In this document: positions 1-5,316 of the stretch, one piece after another | Numbering within the stretch: position 1 is the first letter of the stretch | How the letters are laid out: the number at the start of each line of letters is the position of its first letter | Assembly: GCA_030152405.1 (NCBI GenBank) | Contig: JASLJL010000476.1 | Span: 1-5,316 of the forward strand | DNA: 5,316 nt | Reading direction: 5' to 3' | Origin: Gordonia sp. (in: high G+C Gram-positive bacteria) | Lineage (GTDB): Bacteria; Actinomycetota; Actinomycetes; Mycobacteriales; Mycobacteriaceae | The notes under the pieces: model-generated | What the model was told of the DNA's origin: nothing | Databases searched by the model: none | What the model saw: the letters and a program-made list of their open reading frames with translations, nothing else | Position numbers and translations under genes: made by a program

Positions 1-16
1 TTTCGGGCGCGAATCG

Positions 17-33
17 GGCGCATCGTTTGCGCC
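17..33 (+). promoter_or_regulatory. Small hairpin abutting the DUF4192 start codon
   Basis: A perfect 6-bp inverted repeat (GGCGCA at 17-22, TGCGCC at 28-33) with a 5-base loop ends exactly one base before the ATG at 34. There is no Shine-Dalgarno sequence in the 33 bases available. The hairpin could affect ribosome access, or could be chance in GC-rich DNA. A leaderless transcript starting at 34 is possible but lacks a clear -10 element (the best, catcgt at 21-26, is weak). Confidence 0.3.
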
Positions 34-1134
34 ATGAAGATCACCATCACCTCCCGAATCGAGGGATCGCGCATCGTCGCCGATCCCGACCCGCTCCTCT
101 CCGCGATCCCGGCCGTGCTCGGGTTCGTGCCCGAACGGTCGATCATCCTGATGTGCTTCGACGCCGGATGCCGGGTCACCGCGACCATGCGGCACGACCT
201 CCACTGGACCAAGGGCGGCCGGACACCCGCCGAACTCAAGAAGCTGTTCGCGCGTCTGGATCGGCTCGGGGCGTCCTACGGCACGACCGACGTCGTCGCG
301 ATAGCGGTGGACGACCGCCGTCGAACCGAGGATCCCGCATTCGTGCACCTGTTCCGCGACCTGCATCGCGCGCTCGACAGGGTCGGCGGCGTGACGGCCG
401 CCTTCGCCGTGAGCGACATGTCGACCGGTGCGCGGTGGCGGACCGTGCGCTGGTCGGGATCGCCGTTCGCGATGTTCCCGATCGAGCCGGCTGCGACCGG
501 CGTCCTCAGCGACCCGCAGTGCTCACCGGTGGCGCTGGAGAAGGCGGTTCAGCACGGTCGTGGAATCCTGCATCGCCGGGCGGAGATGGACACCATCCTG
601 CAGCCGGGTGCCCATTGCGACGACGCCCCCGACTGCGGTGCGGCCGCCGGACCGCCCCAAGCGCCCTCGGCGGGCGACGACGCGGCCCGGCTGGCGCTGA
701 TGTACGACGCGATTCTGGCCCGCTCGTGCGGAGACACCACGATGCCGTGCGCGACCGTCGTCGCGCTCGCCGACGCGCTCGGATCGGTCCACGTCCGCGA
801 CGCGCTGCTGGGGCTGTGCCTCACGGTGCATCGCGAGGCGGCGGAGGACCTCTGGACCGACCTGACCCGACGACTGTCCGGCACTCCGCGTGCAGCGGCG
901 GCCACGCTGCTCGGTTACCTCCACTACATGGAGGGATCGGGTGCCATGGCGTCCGTCGCCTTCGAGGTGGCGCACGCCGCCGACTCCTCGTACGGCCTGG
1001 CCAACCTGCTCGACACCGCGTTGCTCAACGGGATGCGGCCGCGCGATCTGGACGGCCTCGCGGATCTGTCGTTCGATCTCGCGCGCCGCCTCGGAGTCGA
1101 GATCCCGCCCGCCACCTTCCGGGCAGCGGGCTGA
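34..1134 (+). CDS. DUF4192 domain-containing protein, function unknown
   Basis: A 366-residue protein that I assign to the actinobacterial DUF4192 family, which has no established biochemical function. The N-terminal hallmark is at residues 19-40, where a D-P-LL-AIP-LGF-PE-S-I pattern matches the family's usual opening. The C-terminal hallmark is at about 293-345: a G-Y-L-x-Y segment, then G-S-G-A-M-A-V-A-F, then a Y-LA-LL-ALL-G-P-DL helix pair. The length is normal for the family. There is no signal peptide or membrane segment, so it should be cytosolic. The middle (about 190-215) is a poorly conserved linker. Eight cysteines (41, 46, 163, 195, 201, 232, 239, 262) are many for a cytosolic actinobacterial protein. 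ATG 34 is the only plausible start visible; the frame is open back to position 1 but holds no other start codon, and there is no Shine-Dalgarno. It is convergent with ideR. Confidence 0.85.
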   Translation: MKITITSRIEGSRIVADPDPLLSAIPAVLGFVPERSIILMCFDAGCRVTATMRHDLHWTKGGRTPAELKKLFARLDRLGASYGTTDVVAIAVDDRRRTEDPAFVHLFRDLHRALDRVGGVTAAFAVSDMSTGARWRTVRWSGSPFAMFPIEPAATGVLSDPQCSPVALEKAVQHGRGILHRRAEMDTILQPGAHCDDAPDCGAAAGPPQAPSAGDDAARLALMYDAILARSCGDTTMPCATVVALADALGSVHVRDALLGLCLTVHREAAEDLWTDLTRRLSGTPRAAAATLLGYLHYMEGSGAMASVAFEVAHAADSSYGLANLLDTALLNGMRPRDLDGLADLSFDLARRLGVEIPPATFRAAG

Positions 1135-1142
1135 GCGTGCCG

Positions 1143-1156
1143 GGCGGCGCGCCGCC
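1143..1156. terminator. GC palindrome between convergent genes, possible bidirectional terminator
   Basis: GGCGGCGCGCCGCC is a perfect 14-bp palindrome centred between 1149 and 1150. It fills most of the 24-bp gap between the DUF4192 stop (1132-1134) and the ideR stop (1159-1161). As RNA it would form a stem of 5 GC pairs with a CGCG loop on either strand. There is no U-tract on either side. Actinobacterial terminators often lack one, so a bidirectional terminator is plausible but unproven. Confidence 0.4.
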
Positions 1157-1158
1157 GG

Positions 1159-1842
1159 TCAGGCCGGGACGACGAAGATGGCGTGCGCCATCTCCGACGA
1201 CAGGGTCAGCCCGTCGTGACCGGGTGTGCTGATGATGACGGCCCGTGGTCCGACGTTCGCGCTGATGCGGGCGTTCGGGACCACGCCGGCCTCTCGCAGG
1301 TCGGCGATCAGTTCGCCGTCCGCCTGCGCGTGTTCGGACATCCGTCGCACGATGACGGCGGATTCGCCCTCGGGAAGGTCGACGAGCCGGACGATCTTGT
1401 CGTCCTCCGTCGCCTTCATGGTGACGCCGAGCTCTTCGAGCCCCGGGATCGGGTTGCCGTACGGAGACGTCGTCGGATTGTCGAGGACGGTGAGCAGCCG
1501 GCGCTCCACGTTCTCGCTCATCACGTGCTCCCACCGGCAGGCCTCGTCGTGGACCTCTTCCCACGGCATGCCGATCACATCGACGAGCAGGCGCTCGGCG
1601 AGCCGGTGCTTGCGCATCACCGACACCGCGAGCGATCGGCCCGCGGGCGTCAGTTCGAGGTGACGATCGCCCGCGACGCGCACCAGACCGTCGCGTTCCA
1701 TGCGGGCGACGGTCTGCGACACCGTCGGACCGCTCTGCTCAAGCCGCTCCGCGATGCGTGCGCGGAGCGGGATGATCCCCTCCTCCTCGAGGTCGTAGAT
1801 CGTCCGCAGGTACATCTCGGTGGTGTCGACAAGATCGTTCAC
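1159..1842 (-). CDS. ideR: IdeR, iron-dependent DtxR-family transcriptional regulator
   Basis: The Fe(II)-activated repressor of siderophore synthesis and iron uptake in mycobacteria and relatives, which can also activate iron-storage genes; it acts as a dimer-of-dimers on 19-bp iron boxes. With the GTG start at 1842 the protein has 227 residues and numbers like Mycobacterium tuberculosis IdeR. The winged helix lies at about 26-60, with DNA-contact residues S37, P39 and Q43. Metal-site residues are M10, H79, E83, H98, C102, E105 and H106. The C-terminal SH3-like domain (about 148-227) supplies E170 and Q173, two positions earlier than in M. tuberculosis because the linker is shorter. All expected ligands are present, so the protein should be functional. 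An ATG three codons upstream (1851) is an alternative start. GTG 1842 is preferred because it matches the family N-terminus and leaves 11 bases after the AAAGGA motif, against 2 for the ATG. It is divergent from acuC. Confidence 0.95.
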   Translation of the reverse strand: MNDLVDTTEMYLRTIYDLEEEGIIPLRARIAERLEQSGPTVSQTVARMERDGLVRVAGDRHLELTPAGRSLAVSVMRKHRLAERLLVDVIGMPWEEVHDEACRWEHVMSENVERRLLTVLDNPTTSPYGNPIPGLEELGVTMKATEDDKIVRLVDLPEGESAVIVRRMSEHAQADGELIADLREAGVVPNARISANVGPRAVIISTPGHDGLTLSSEMAHAIFVVPA

Positions 1843-1853
1843 GGCAGCCATGG

Positions 1854-1859
1854 TCCTTT
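1854..1859 (-). promoter_or_regulatory. Ribosome binding site of ideR (decides start)
   Basis: AAAGGA on the minus strand is the only Shine-Dalgarno-like motif before ideR. It lies 2 bases before the ATG at 1851, too close for normal initiation, and 11 bases before the GTG at 1842. The GTG gives an N-terminus (M-N-D-L-V-D-T-T-E-M) that lines up with mycobacterial IdeR, so it favours the shorter protein. Confidence 0.5.
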
Positions 1860-1871
1860 CGCTGAATTCTC

Positions 1872-1877
1872 AGGTTA
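1872..1877 (-). promoter_or_regulatory. Candidate ideR -10 element, overlapping an iron-box-like half-site
   Basis: TAACCT on the minus strand fits the actinobacterial TANNNT -10 pattern. It would put transcription start near 1865, giving a leader of about 23 bases that contains the AAAGGA site. No good -35 is visible. On the plus strand, 1870-1878 reads TCAGGTTAC, which matches 7 of 9 bases of one half of the IdeR/DtxR box (TTAGGTTAG). The other half is not recognisable (9 of 19 overall). Autoregulation is therefore only a possibility. Confidence 0.3.
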
Positions 1878-1934
1878 CCCAATGACGTTGCGCATCGCAG
1901 ACTCCTCCCGGCCTCGGGTGTTGCGCCCACGCGG

Positions 1935-1946
1935 GGGTCACGACCC
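1935..1946. promoter_or_regulatory. Short dyad next to the acuC -10 element, possible operator
   Basis: GGGTC at 1935-1939 and GACCC at 1942-1946 form an inverted repeat with a 2-base spacer. It abuts the proposed acuC -10 region, where a repressor or other regulator could act. Only 10 bases pair, so chance is a real alternative. Confidence 0.25.
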
Positions 1947-1954
1947 TATAGCGT
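1947..1954 (+). promoter_or_regulatory. Candidate -10 element for a leaderless acuC transcript
   Basis: The sequence TATAGCGT contains TAGCGT (1949-1954), which fits TANNNT and leaves exactly 7 bases before the acuC GTG at 1962. That is the usual -10-to-start-site distance in mycobacteria, so transcription would begin at the start codon itself. No Shine-Dalgarno lies before that GTG, as expected for leaderless translation. No good -35 is seen; a TTGCGC at 1921-1926 is 22 bases away, which is too far. Confidence 0.5.
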
Positions 1955-1961
1955 TGTCGGG

Positions 1962-3206
1962 GTGAGCGCGGCGATCATCTGGAGCGACCATTTCCTCGAC
2001 TACAAGTGGGCGTACACCCATCCCATGAGCCCGATCAGACTGGCTCTGACGATGTCTCTCGCCCGGAGTCTCGGGGTGCTCGACGACGTCGATCCCGCCG
2101 AACCGCTGCCGGTCGACGACGCGATCCTCTCGACGGTCCACACGCAGTCGTACATCGACGCCGTGCGGGCTGTCGGCTCCGGCGGCAGCGCCTCCAACAA
2201 CGCGTTGCTGCAACGACTGTTCGGTCTCGGGAACGACGACAACCCGATCTTCGACTCCATGCACGAGGCGGGCTCGATGCTCGTCGGCGGCACGCTGGCC
2301 GCGGCACAGGCGATCACTTCGGGGGCGGTGACGAGAGCGGTGAACATCGGCGGAGGCATGCATCACGCGATGCCCGGCCACGCCGCCGGGTTCTGCATCT
2401 ACAACGACTGCTCGATCGCCATCGAGTGGCTGCTCGAGCAGGGATACGACCGGATCGCGTACGTGGACATCGACGCGCACCACGGGGACGGTGTGCAACA
2501 CCAGTTCTACGGCGATCCGCGGGTGCTCACCGTGTCCGTGCACCAGCATCCGGCGACGCTGTGGCCCGGCACCGGCTGGGCGACCGAGGTCGGGGAGGGG
2601 GACGCCGAGGGCACATCGGTGAACCTCGGCCTGATGCCGGGTGTGTCCGACCGGCTCTGGCTGCGCGCCTTCCACGCCGTCGTCCCGTCGATGATCGCGG
2701 CGTATCGGCCGCAGATCATCGTCACGCAGGCCGGCGTGGACTCGCACGTCGCCGATCCGCTGACCGACCTCGCATTGACCGTCGACGGTCAGTCGTCGGC
2801 GATGCGGGCCCTCCGAGACCTCGCGGACGAGTACTGCGAGGGCCGGTGGCTGGCTGTCGGAGGCGGCGGGTACGGAGTGATCAACGTGGTGCCGCGCGCC
2901 TGGACGCACCTGATCGGGATGGCGCTCGACCGGGACGTCGACACCGGGACGGTCATCGGCGCGGACTGGATCGAGCAGGCGCAGGCCGCTCAGGCGACCG
3001 TTCACCCCGACTACGCGCGCCCGCCCGAGGCGACGATGGGCGACGGCGGTGACGTCGACTACATCGCCTGGGACGGCGACACCGGAGCGCCGCCGCCCGA
3101 CGGAGTGAGCGAGAACGCTCAGCGTCAGGTCGACAAGGCGATCCTGTCCACCCGACGCGCCGTCTTCCCCCTGCACGGACTCGACCCGGAGGATCCACGT
3201 GACTGA
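1962..3206 (+). CDS. acuC: AcuC-type lysine deacetylase (histone deacetylase superfamily)
   Basis: A zinc-dependent hydrolase of 414 residues, predicted to remove acetyl (or other acyl) groups from protein lysines in the cytosol. The family's catalytic set is intact: the H134-H135 dyad in a GGGMHHAM motif; the zinc ligands D171 and H173 in the D-I-D-A-H-H-G-D-G motif; D260 as the third zinc ligand in G-V-D-S-H; and the transition-state tyrosine Y304 in GGGGYG. An H-P-M-S-P-R motif at 20-26 is also typical. The C-terminal tail (about 345-414) is acidic and Pro/Gly-rich and lies outside the catalytic fold. GTG 1962 is chosen because conserved sequence begins within the first residues; the next in-frame ATG (residue 22) would remove it. 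The stop overlaps the start of the acetyltransferase fusion gene by 8 bp, indicating an operon. B. subtilis AcuC deacetylates acetyl-CoA synthetase; the substrate here is inferred by that analogy. Other acyl-lysine or small-molecule amidohydrolase substrates cannot be excluded. Confidence 0.92.
   Translation: MSAAIIWSDHFLDYKWAYTHPMSPIRLALTMSLARSLGVLDDVDPAEPLPVDDAILSTVHTQSYIDAVRAVGSGGSASNNALLQRLFGLGNDDNPIFDSMHEAGSMLVGGTLAAAQAITSGAVTRAVNIGGGMHHAMPGHAAGFCIYNDCSIAIEWLLEQGYDRIAYVDIDAHHGDGVQHQFYGDPRVLTVSVHQHPATLWPGTGWATEVGEGDAEGTSVNLGLMPGVSDRLWLRAFHAVVPSMIAAYRPQIIVTQAGVDSHVADPLTDLALTVDGQSSAMRALRDLADEYCEGRWLAVGGGGYGVINVVPRAWTHLIGMALDRDVDTGTVIGADWIEQAQAAQATVHPDYARPPEATMGDGGDVDYIAWDGDTGAPPPDGVSENAQRQVDKAILSTRRAVFPLHGLDPEDPRD
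3188..3193 (+). promoter_or_regulatory. Strong ribosome binding site inside the acuC 3' end
   Basis: GGAGGA lies 5 bases before the GTG at 3199, the best Shine-Dalgarno in the window. It sits within the last codons of acuC. Together with the 8-bp overlap (3199-3206) it identifies GTG 3199 as the start of the downstream gene and implies translational coupling. Confidence 0.8.
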
Positions 3207-5316
3207 CACCGACTACCCCCGGCACTGGGTGGCCGACGTACTCGCCTCGGACGGCGGCGTGGTGCATCTGCGGCCGATCCTCCCGTCGGACGCCGACGCC
3301 CTGGTCGAGTTCCATAACGGCTTGAGCGAGCGCACCCGATACCTGCGCTACTTCGGTCCCACGCCGACCCTGCCGCCGCGCGAAGTGGTCCGGATGACCA
3401 CCGTGGACTACCAGAAGCGGGCCGCGTTCCTCGCCCTGCTGGGCGACGAGATCATCGCGATGGGCGTGTACGAGGGCCTCGCGGCGGACGGCAAGCCGGA
3501 ATCGGCGGAGGTGGCGTTCGTCGTCGCCGACGACCATCAGGGACGCGGGCTCGGCCCGATCCTGCTCGAACACCTCGCGGGAGCGGCCGCCGAACGGGGC
3601 TTCACGCGCTTCGAGGCCGAGGTGCTCTCGGAGAACCCCAACATGGTCGCCGTGTTCAAGGACGCCGGCTACCAGGTGAGCCGTGCGTTCGACGGCAGCA
3701 CCGTCCACGTCGAGTTCCTCATCGACCCGACCGAGGCGTTGACCTCGGTGCGCAACGCGCGCGAGCGGGCGTCGGAGGCGCGGAGCATCGCCAACCTCCT
3801 GCACCCGCAATCGATCGCGGTGATCGGAGCGTCGACCGACGCGAAGAAGGTCGGCAACGTGCTGCTGGCGAACATCATCGCCGCGGGGTTCACCGGTCCG
3901 GTGTTCCCGGTCAACGGACCGGGCGCGGCGGCAGACGAGCCGGCGGAGCAGCCGCACGCGTCCAAATTCGAGGTGTCGGCGCCGCGCCGGCCGCTGCGTC
4001 ACCCTCGTCCGGCGCCGCCGTCGGTCCGCGGGATCCGCGCCTATCCGAGCGTCCGAGCGATCCCCGATCCCGTCGACCTCGCCGTGGTCGCAGTCCCCGC
4101 CGCCGGCATGGACGACGTGCTGAGCGACTGTCTCGCGAAGGGCGTCCGGACCCTGGTGGTCGTGTCCGCCGGGTTCGGCGAGAGCGGCGAGGCGGGCTGG
4201 GAGAGCGAACGGCGCCTCGCCGAACGCGTCCGCGCCCACGGCATGCGCCTGGTGGGGCCGAATGCGCTCGGGGTCATCAACAACGACCTCGACATCGCGC
4301 TCAACGCGACGCTGGCGCCGCGCGTGCCGGGCCCGGGCCGAGTGGGCTTCTTCTGCCAGTCCGGCGCCCTCGGCATCGCGATCCTCGCGTCGGCGGCTCA
4401 CCGTCAGCTGGGCCTGTCGACGTTCGTCTCGGCGGGCAACCGTGCCGACGTCTCCGGAAACGACGTCCTGCAGTTCTGGGACACCGACGAGAGCACCGAC
4501 GTGGTGCTGCTCTACCTCGAGAGCTTCGGCAATCCACGCAAGTTCAGCCGTATCGCCCGTCGCGTCGCGGCGTCGAAGCCGATCGTCGCCATCAAGTCGG
4601 GGCGCGGCGCCATGACGCAGGGGCGTGCCGCGCGCACTCGGGAGGCGGGCCGCGACGACGCGATCGCCCACATGGTCCTCGGCCAGGCGGGCGTCATCCA
4701 GGTCGAGACGCTCACCGAGCTCTTCGACTGCGGGACGATCCTCGCGTACCAGCCGCTGCCCGCGGGGCCGCGGACGGCGATCATCGGCAACTCGTCGGTC
4801 ATCGCGTCGCTGGCCGCGAACACGGCCCGCGCATCGGGTCTCGACGTGGTGGCGACCGTCGATCTTGGTCCCGCGGTGACGCAGCCCGACCTGTCTGAGG
4901 CCGTCGCGATCGCGATGCGGGACGAGTCCGTCGACGCCGTGATCGTGGTGTTCGTGCCCCCGGTGGCCGTGGACGCGGCCGACTACGCGCACGGGATCAT
5001 GGAGGCGGTTCGCCCTCCGGACGGGGGAGACGTCCCTGCGAAGCCGGTGGTCACCACGTTCCTCGCGGTGGAGGGTGTTCCGCCCGGACTGTCTCGGCCG
5101 GGCCCGGACGGCATGCCGGTCCGCGGATCGATCCCGTCGTACTCGACGCCGGAGCGGGCCGCCAACGCCCTCGCACAGGCGTGGAAGTACGCGGCCTGGA
5201 AGTCCCGTCCGCCCTCGCAGGTCCGGACCTTCGAGGGAGCGGCCGCCGAGGACGCCCGATCATTCGTCCGCGAGGCGATGGCCGACGGCCCGCGCGAGCT
5301 GACGCGCATCGAGTCG
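3199..5316 (+). CDS. GNAT acetyltransferase fused to NDP-forming acyl-CoA synthetase-like protein (Pat-type), 3' end cut by window
   Basis: An open frame of 706 codons with no stop before the window edge. Residues about 23-175 are a GNAT domain: the acetyl-CoA motif Q114-G-R-G-L-G119 is intact, and E104 in A-E-V-A-F-V is the likely general base. Residues about 200-300 form a CoA-binding Rossmann domain (VIGAS at 208-212, VFPVN at 235-239, VDLAVVAVPA from 292). Residues about 380-650 are succinyl-CoA-ligase-like domains (Q-S-G-A-L-G at 387-392, A-G-N-R-A-D at 412-417, IGNSS at 529-533). An ATP-grasp domain, about 200 residues, is expected beyond the window. A GNAT domain ahead of the synthetase region is the actinobacterial Pat arrangement; enterobacterial Pat has the reverse order. 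Pat enzymes acetylate acetyl-CoA synthetase and related enzymes on lysine, opposing deacetylases. The phospho-histidine position seems to be R479. Residues 240-277 look like a Pro/Ala/Arg-rich insertion. Translational coupling to acuC supports the acetylation role. A catalytically active acetate-CoA ligase (ADP-forming) is the alternative. Confidence 0.88.
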   Translation, partial: MTDTDYPRHWVADVLASDGGVVHLRPILPSDADALVEFHNGLSERTRYLRYFGPTPTLPPREVVRMTTVDYQKRAAFLALLGDEIIAMGVYEGLAADGKPESAEVAFVVADDHQGRGLGPILLEHLAGAAAERGFTRFEAEVLSENPNMVAVFKDAGYQVSRAFDGSTVHVEFLIDPTEALTSVRNARERASEARSIANLLHPQSIAVIGASTDAKKVGNVLLANIIAAGFTGPVFPVNGPGAAADEPAEQPHASKFEVSAPRRPLRHPRPAPPSVRGIRAYPSVRAIPDPVDLAVVAVPAAGMDDVLSDCLAKGVRTLVVVSAGFGESGEAGWESERRLAERVRAHGMRLVGPNALGVINNDLDIALNATLAPRVPGPGRVGFFCQSGALGIAILASAAHRQLGLSTFVSAGNRADVSGNDVLQFWDTDESTDVVLLYLESFGNPRKFSRIARRVAASKPIVAIKSGRGAMTQGRAARTREAGRDDAIAHMVLGQAGVIQVETLTELFDCGTILAYQPLPAGPRTAIIGNSSVIASLAANTARASGLDVVATVDLGPAVTQPDLSEAVAIAMRDESVDAVIVVFVPPVAVDAADYAHGIMEAVRPPDGGDVPAKPVVTTFLAVEGVPPGLSRPGPDGMPVRGSIPSYSTPERAANALAQAWKYAAWKSRPPSQVRTFEGAAAEDARSFVREAMADGPRELTRIES

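Noticed and set aside
27..1232. A 401-codon plus-strand frame overlapping the DUF4192 gene
   Set aside because: The product is extremely Arg/Pro/Gly-rich and runs past the DUF4192 stop into antisense ideR. The overlapping frame carries the family hallmarks.
1870..1888. Full 19-bp IdeR/DtxR iron box
   Set aside because: Only the left half resembles the consensus (7 of 9 bases). The overall match is 9 of 19, too weak to call a full operator.
1183..1965. A 260-codon plus-strand frame antisense to ideR
   Set aside because: It is the complement of a fully conserved ideR and ends at the start of acuC. No protein family resemblance was seen.
1938..3209. A 423-codon open frame antisense to acuC
   Set aside because: Its composition is typical of a GC-rich shadow frame and it has no family motif. 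The plus strand carries the complete deacetylase active site.
3916..4029. Frameshift or small mobile insertion as the source of the odd segment in the synthetase-like gene
   Set aside because: The frame is kept on both sides, no flanking direct or inverted repeats were seen, and the other frames do not restore the family motif. It is better described as an in-frame insertion.
2953..4992. A 679-codon open frame antisense to the GNAT-synthetase gene
   Set aside because: Its protein is Arg/Asp/Val/His-rich with no recognisable motif, while the plus strand encodes clear GNAT and CoA-binding motifs throughout. Long antisense frames are common opposite GC-rich genes.

Overview
This is a GC-rich actinobacterial window with four protein genes and almost no non-coding space. 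The IdeR protein is nearly co-linear with the mycobacterial iron regulator, so a mycolic-acid actinobacterium (order Mycobacteriales; Gordonia, Rhodococcus, Williamsia or a relative) is the best guess. The genus cannot be fixed from the sequence. No tRNA, rRNA, CRISPR array, insertion sequence or phage gene is visible.

Layout: (1) A DUF4192-family protein on the + strand (34-1134), of unknown function, with a small hairpin directly before its start codon. (2) Convergent to it, after a 24-bp gap that holds a GC palindrome, ideR on the - strand (1159-1842), with every metal ligand and DNA-contact residue I can check in place. (3) A divergent intergenic region of about 119 bp (1843-1961) with candidate promoters for ideR and for the gene on the other side. 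(4) acuC on the + strand (1962-3206), a zinc-dependent deacetylase of the histone deacetylase superfamily with an intact active site, apparently translated from a leaderless transcript. (5) Overlapping acuC by 8 bp and preceded by a strong ribosome binding site, a large fusion gene (3199 to beyond 5316). It joins an N-terminal GNAT acetyltransferase to an acyl-CoA synthetase (NDP-forming)-like region, the architecture of actinobacterial Pat-type protein lysine acetyltransferases. It is cut by the window edge.

The most interesting unit is the acuC/GNAT-synthetase pair: an 'eraser' and a 'writer' of lysine acylation, translationally coupled in one operon. In Bacillus subtilis, AcuC and the acetyltransferase AcuA control acetyl-CoA synthetase by reversible acetylation, and a similar role is the natural inference here. 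The fusion protein appears to have arginine where catalytic NDP-forming synthetases carry the phospho-histidine. This suggests that the large domain senses ligands rather than makes acyl-CoA. It also carries an unusual Pro/Ala/Arg-rich insertion of about 35 residues in its CoA-binding fold. The operon shares its upstream region with ideR, which places iron regulation and acetylation control back to back, but no full iron box was found.
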